The notes under the pieces are model-generated. The model saw only the letters and a program-made list of their open reading frames with translations, ran no database searches and was not told where the DNA came from. Shown here one piece after another: positions 61,209 to 64,000 of a DNA stretch of 64,000 nucleotides; the first letter of the stretch is position 1; the number at the start of each line of letters is the position of its first letter. This stretch comes from Cryptosporangium phraense. GTDB lineage: Bacteria > Actinomycetota > Actinomycetes > Mycobacteriales > Cryptosporangiaceae. The translations under genes and the position numbers were made by a program. Where the stretch lies: assembly GCF_006912135.1 (NCBI RefSeq), contig NZ_VIRS01000001.1, positions 62,001-126,000 of the forward strand. The letters run 5' to 3'.

Positions 61209-61682
61209 ACCCCTACAACTTGAGGTGTTCCGGGGAAGGGGCCGGGTAGGGGGCATGGTCGGGCGCGGGATGGGCGCGCCGGGCCGGCCCCCTTTTCCAA
61301 CGGGACCGGCCGCACCGGTCGGCGCAGTGGTGGTCCCGACCACCCGACAACGGCGGGGACCGGCCGGGCCAGCCGGCGCAGTGGTGGTCCCGACCACCTG
61401 ACAACGGCGGGGACCGGCCGCACCGGTCGGCGCAGTGGTGGTCCCGACCACCTGACAACGGCGGGGACCGGCCGGACCCGGGGGGGTGGTCCGGCCGGCC
61501 CGACCAGGATCGCCCAGACGGGGGATCAGTTGCCCATAATCGCTTCCGGCTTAAGGTTGTCCTACGGTCCGCTTAGGACAGTTGCATCCAGCACCAGGCG
61601 CCCCGGGCGTGCCGCCGCCGAGCCCGGATGGCCGCCATGGTTCGATCGAAGGCGTCCCATTCGTTCTCTCAGGAGGCAACTG
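61209..61682. other. 474-bp intergenic region with minisatellite and inverted repeat
   Basis: No gene is supported here. The region holds the 54-bp tandem repeat (61302-61475) and, further on, TGTCCTA...TAGGACA (61558-61564 and 61574-61580), a 7-bp inverted repeat upstream of the FKBP gene that may be an operator or a leader hairpin. Confidence 0.55.
61302..61475. repeat. 54-bp tandem repeat, about 3.2 copies
   Basis: A unit containing GGCGCAGTGGTGGTCCCGAC starts at 61321, 61375 and 61429, exactly 54 bases apart, and the copies are nearly identical. Each unit contains the palindrome GTGGTC-CC-GACCAC. The period is divisible by three, so frames are open on both strands, but no start or ribosome site supports a protein. 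Confidence 0.85.
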
Positions 61683-62051
61683 ATGCAGAAGCCCGACGTC
61701 GGCCCGATCGAGGGTGCTCCCCCGGCCGACCTGGTCATCGAAGACCTGACCGTCGGCGACGGCCCGGCCGTGGGCGCCGGACAGACGGCCTCGGTGCACT
61801 ACGTCGGGGTGTCCCACTCCAACGGCCAGGAGTTCGACGCGTCGTACAACCGCGGCGCCCCGCTCGATTTCACGGTCGGCGCCGGCCAGGTCATCTCGGG
61901 CTGGGACCAGGGCGTCAACGGCATGAAGGTCGGCGGCCGTCGCAAGCTGACGATCCCGCCGCACCTGGCCTACGGCGACCGCGGCGCGGCCGGCGTCATC
62001 GCGCCGGGTGAGACGCTGATCTTCGTCGTCGACCTCGTCGGCGTGCGCTAG
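61683..62051 (+). CDS. FKBP-type peptidyl-prolyl cis-trans isomerase
   Basis: A 122-residue single-domain FKBP with VHYVGVSHSNGQEFDASYNRG, FTVGAGQVISGWDQGV and KLTIPPHLAYGDRG, the active-site pocket residues of the family. No signal peptide, so it is cytoplasmic. ATG 61683 is preceded by a perfect AGGAGG six bases away, the strongest ribosome site in this part of the window; expression is probably high. Confidence 0.96.
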   Translation: MQKPDVGPIEGAPPADLVIEDLTVGDGPAVGAGQTASVHYVGVSHSNGQEFDASYNRGAPLDFTVGAGQVISGWDQGVNGMKVGGRRKLTIPPHLAYGDRGAAGVIAPGETLIFVVDLVGVR

Positions 62052-62114
62052 TCAGCGCTAGTCCGAGTGCAGGGACGCCGCCCGGTGGAAGGGGTGCACC
62101 GGGCGACGTCCGGC

Positions 62115-62762
62115 TCAGGGGGCCCCGACCCGGTACGACCGGAGCGGCCGATGCGGGTTCACCGGTAGCGCGACCGGCTCGGCGGCGGCGAGCAGAAGCC
62201 GGCCCAGCCCGGGCGCGTTTGCCCAGCTCGTCATCAGATCCCGCAGGTCGGGGTCGCGGAACGCCCCGGCGTCGGTGAGATCGGCGTCGGCGTCCTCGAA
62301 CGCGACGAGCACCGGCCAGTTCGGCAGCACGTGGACGGCGAGCAACCCGAACCGCACCGACCAGGGATGCGCCCGGTTCCGCAGCGGCACGGCCAGGACG
62401 GGCCACGGATGCCCGGCCGGGTGCCCGGCCGCGCGAGCGGCGTCCACCAGGGCGGCCGCGGTCACGTCGAGCACCTCCCCCGCGCTGGTCGGCCCGACCA
62501 GCCGGACGACGATCCGGCCGCGCGCGGAGCAGTCGGACGCGTCCGTACCGACGGCGGCGGGCGTGTTCGTGCCGACGACGGCGGGCGTGTTCGTGCCGAC
62601 GACGGCGGCGAGGAGTTCCGCCCGGGCCGCACGGGAGCCGCCGTGGAGCTGGACCCCGCCGGTCGCGGGTTCGGCCAGCGACCGGAGGACGGCTCGGACC
62701 TCCTCGTCGGCGGCGATCCGGTGCTCGGTCACGGTCGGCCCGACGTCACTCGGACGGTGCAC
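62115..62762 (-). CDS. uncharacterised protein (215 aa)
   Basis: A 215-residue protein that I do not recognise. It contains a 24-bp coding tandem repeat (residues ~55-75, AVVGTNTP units) in what is probably a variable loop, and a C-terminal half with alternating strands and helices (VRFGLLAVHVLPNWPVLVAFED). GTG 62762 has GGGGGAGGGG upstream; GTG 62732 is an alternative. Confidence 0.55.
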   Translation of the reverse strand: MHRPSDVGPTVTEHRIAADEEVRAVLRSLAEPATGGVQLHGGSRAARAELLAAVVGTNTPAVVGTNTPAAVGTDASDCSARGRIVVRLVGPTSAGEVLDVTAAALVDAARAAGHPAGHPWPVLAVPLRNRAHPWSVRFGLLAVHVLPNWPVLVAFEDADADLTDAGAFRDPDLRDLMTSWANAPGLGRLLLAAAEPVALPVNPHRPLRSYRVGAP

Positions 62763-62919
62763 GGCCCCTCCCCCGGGTGCGGCCGCGTTTCCCCCCGCGG
62801 CGCCGCCCCATCATGCGCCCCGGGGCGGGCGTTGGCCTGTCCCCCGACGCAAAGTCCCATGGTTCGGCTGATGGCCCCCTCAGCCGGGCGGCCGATCGCC
62901 GGTTCCACGGTAGGCGGAT

Positions 62920-64000
62920 TCAACGGTAGGCGGGGGCCAGCGGCAGCGGCACGTTCCCCCACGCCCGCCGGGTCGCCGCGTGCGCCTCGGCGGCAAGCGC
63001 CCGGAGCGGCTCCAGGTCGGACGGCATCGACGCCTCGGCGAGCAGGCCGAGCCGGTACTGCAGAATCTGACGCCGGCTCGGCCGCGGACGGCGCGGGTCG
63101 GTCGTCGGCGGGTCCCCGGCCAGCGCCGACGGGAGGAACCACGCGGTCGTGAGCAGCACCCAGGCGACGACGGCCCGGTCGAGCGTCTCGTCGAACTCCG
63201 GCGTCGCGACGGCGGGCAGCGCCGGGGCCAGCGTCGCGCGCCAGCGGTCGAGGGCGCGGCCGGCGACGTCCGGCGGCATCCGCCAGCTGCACCAGCAGCT
63301 CGGCCAGGGCACCCGCAGGTACGCGGCCTGCCAGGCGACCGACCGGAACTCGGCGAACTCGAAGTCGATCAGCACGAGGCCGGCGGGCGTCTCGACGTTG
63401 TTGTCCGGGCAGGCGTCGCCGGGGTCGAGGGCCCGGGCGGTGGGTTCGAAGCGGTCGGCGGCCGTCGCCAGCACGGCCAGCGCGGCCGGGTCGGGCACGA
63501 CGCCGAGCTGCGGCAGGTACGCGGCGAGCTCGGCCGCGGCCTCGGCCAGCAGCTCGGCGCTGGTGTCGAGCGGGGGTGGCCCGAGCGGCGAGAGCGACGC
63601 CAATTCGTCGGCGTAGGCGGATTCGAGGCCCACGGTCGCGGCCTGGAACCGGGCCGTCGCCTCGGCCCAGCCGAGCAGCGCCTCGGTCGCCGCGTCCGGA
63701 TCGGAGCCGGTCAGACGGTCGGCGAGCGACGGCCCCCGGCCGGCGTCGGCCAGGACGAGCACCTCGGGATCGTCGGCGACGGCGAGCAACCGGGGCGCGC
63801 CCGGCACGCCGGAGCGGCTGAGCAGCGTCAACGCGGCCCGTTCGCGGGGTGGGAACACGCCGGTCGGGGTCTTCAGGATGACCGTGCCCGGCTCGCCCGA
63901 CGTTCGGGCCCGGAACACCTGGGCCCGGGAGCTGCCCGACAACCGCTCCGGGCCGGTGATCCGCACCGACCCGAACCGGTCGTGCAGCGCGGCGGCGGCG
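62920..64000 (-). CDS. aminoglycoside-phosphotransferase-like kinase (5' end may lie outside window)
   Basis: At least 348 residues. The kinase core is visible as the Brenner-like loop LDPGDACPDNN and the metal-binding LIDFEFAEF, as in APH/choline kinase-type phosphotransferases. The N-lobe strands lie near VFRARTSGEPGTVILKTP. A GTG at 63966 could be the start, but the frame stays open to the window edge with plausible sequence (ALHDRFGSVRITG), so the gene is treated as possibly truncated. Substrate unknown. Confidence 0.75.
   Translation of the reverse strand, partial: AAAALHDRFGSVRITGPERLSGSSRAQVFRARTSGEPGTVILKTPTGVFPPRERAALTLLSRSGVPGAPRLLAVADDPEVLVLADAGRGPSLADRLTGSDPDAATEALLGWAEATARFQAATVGLESAYADELASLSPLGPPPLDTSAELLAEAAAELAAYLPQLGVVPDPAALAVLATAADRFEPTARALDPGDACPDNNVETPAGLVLIDFEFAEFRSVAWQAAYLRVPWPSCWCSWRMPPDVAGRALDRWRATLAPALPAVATPEFDETLDRAVVAWVLLTTAWFLPSALAGDPPTTDPRRPRPSRRQILQYRLGLLAEASMPSDLEPLRALAAEAHAATRRAWGNVPLPLAPAYR

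Noticed and set aside
61302-61475. CRISPR-like repeat array
   Set aside because: The units are contiguous 54-bp tandem copies with no unique spacers, and there is no cas gene nearby.
61558-61580. DtxR/IdeR iron box upstream of FKBP
   Set aside because: The inverted repeat TGTCCTA/TAGGACA does not fit the TTAGGTTAGSCTAACCTAA pattern.

Overview
The window is very GC-rich. It has dense overlapping genes, many GTG/TTG starts, several apparently leaderless genes, an F420-type luciferase-like oxidoreductase, a FliA/WhiG-family sigma factor and a PE/Pro-rich secretome. This fits a filamentous actinomycete (Frankia/Cryptosporangium/Kineosporia-like). The genus is an inference; no rRNA marker is present.

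Layout. (1) 1-2216: the 3' end of an MMPL transporter, a SAM methyltransferase and rmlA. (2) 2321-33041: a roughly 31-kb accessory island lying exactly between rmlA and rmlBD. On the minus strand, reading from 19159 down to 2321, a tightly overlapping run of genes encodes: a WD40 beta-propeller-vWA protein, an AmmeMemoRadiSam-type radical SAM enzyme, a 75-residue protein ending in Cys-Gly, a double treble-clef/RING-like protein, a ThiF-type E1, an EAD-like-Ubl-E2 fusion, a JAB/JAMM peptidase, an unknown protein, a Cdc48/FtsH-like AAA+ ATPase, a MoxR ATPase and four unknown or TPR-like proteins. A TIR protein (19257-19952, plus strand) is divergent from this operon across a 97-bp region that carries a perfect inverted repeat. 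A second minus-strand operon (33041-19994) encodes three more, larger WD40-vWA paralogues. (3) 33168-38649: a rhamnose/glycan locus (rmlB, rmlD, flippase, two GT2 enzymes, DUF2304). (4) 38646-64000: ordinary chromosomal genes (TetR, glutathione peroxidase, hybrid histidine kinase, solute-binding protein, two MFS transporters, Tex, sigma factor, CAP protein, LacI, HIT, aminotransferase, FKBP, phosphotransferase). Among them is a DUF559-type nuclease gene bracketed by two inverted copies of a 36-bp hairpin, which looks like a small mobile element.

How the island may work. E1, E2, RING-like and JAB make a nearly complete ubiquitin-like conjugation and deconjugation set. MoxR with vWA-beta-propeller proteins, and a Cdc48/FtsH-like ATPase with small partners, are the hallmarks of the NTP-dependent 'ternary' conflict systems described by Aravind and colleagues. 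The strongest new link seen here is that the C-terminus of the TIR effector and the N-terminus of the E2 fusion carry the same kind of small helical domain (shared TFW...GA[M/V]...P-x-[N/H] pattern). It is predicted to be an effector-associated, death-like adaptor that would couple a TIR NADase to the conjugation machine. This is inference from sequence; no search or structure prediction was run.
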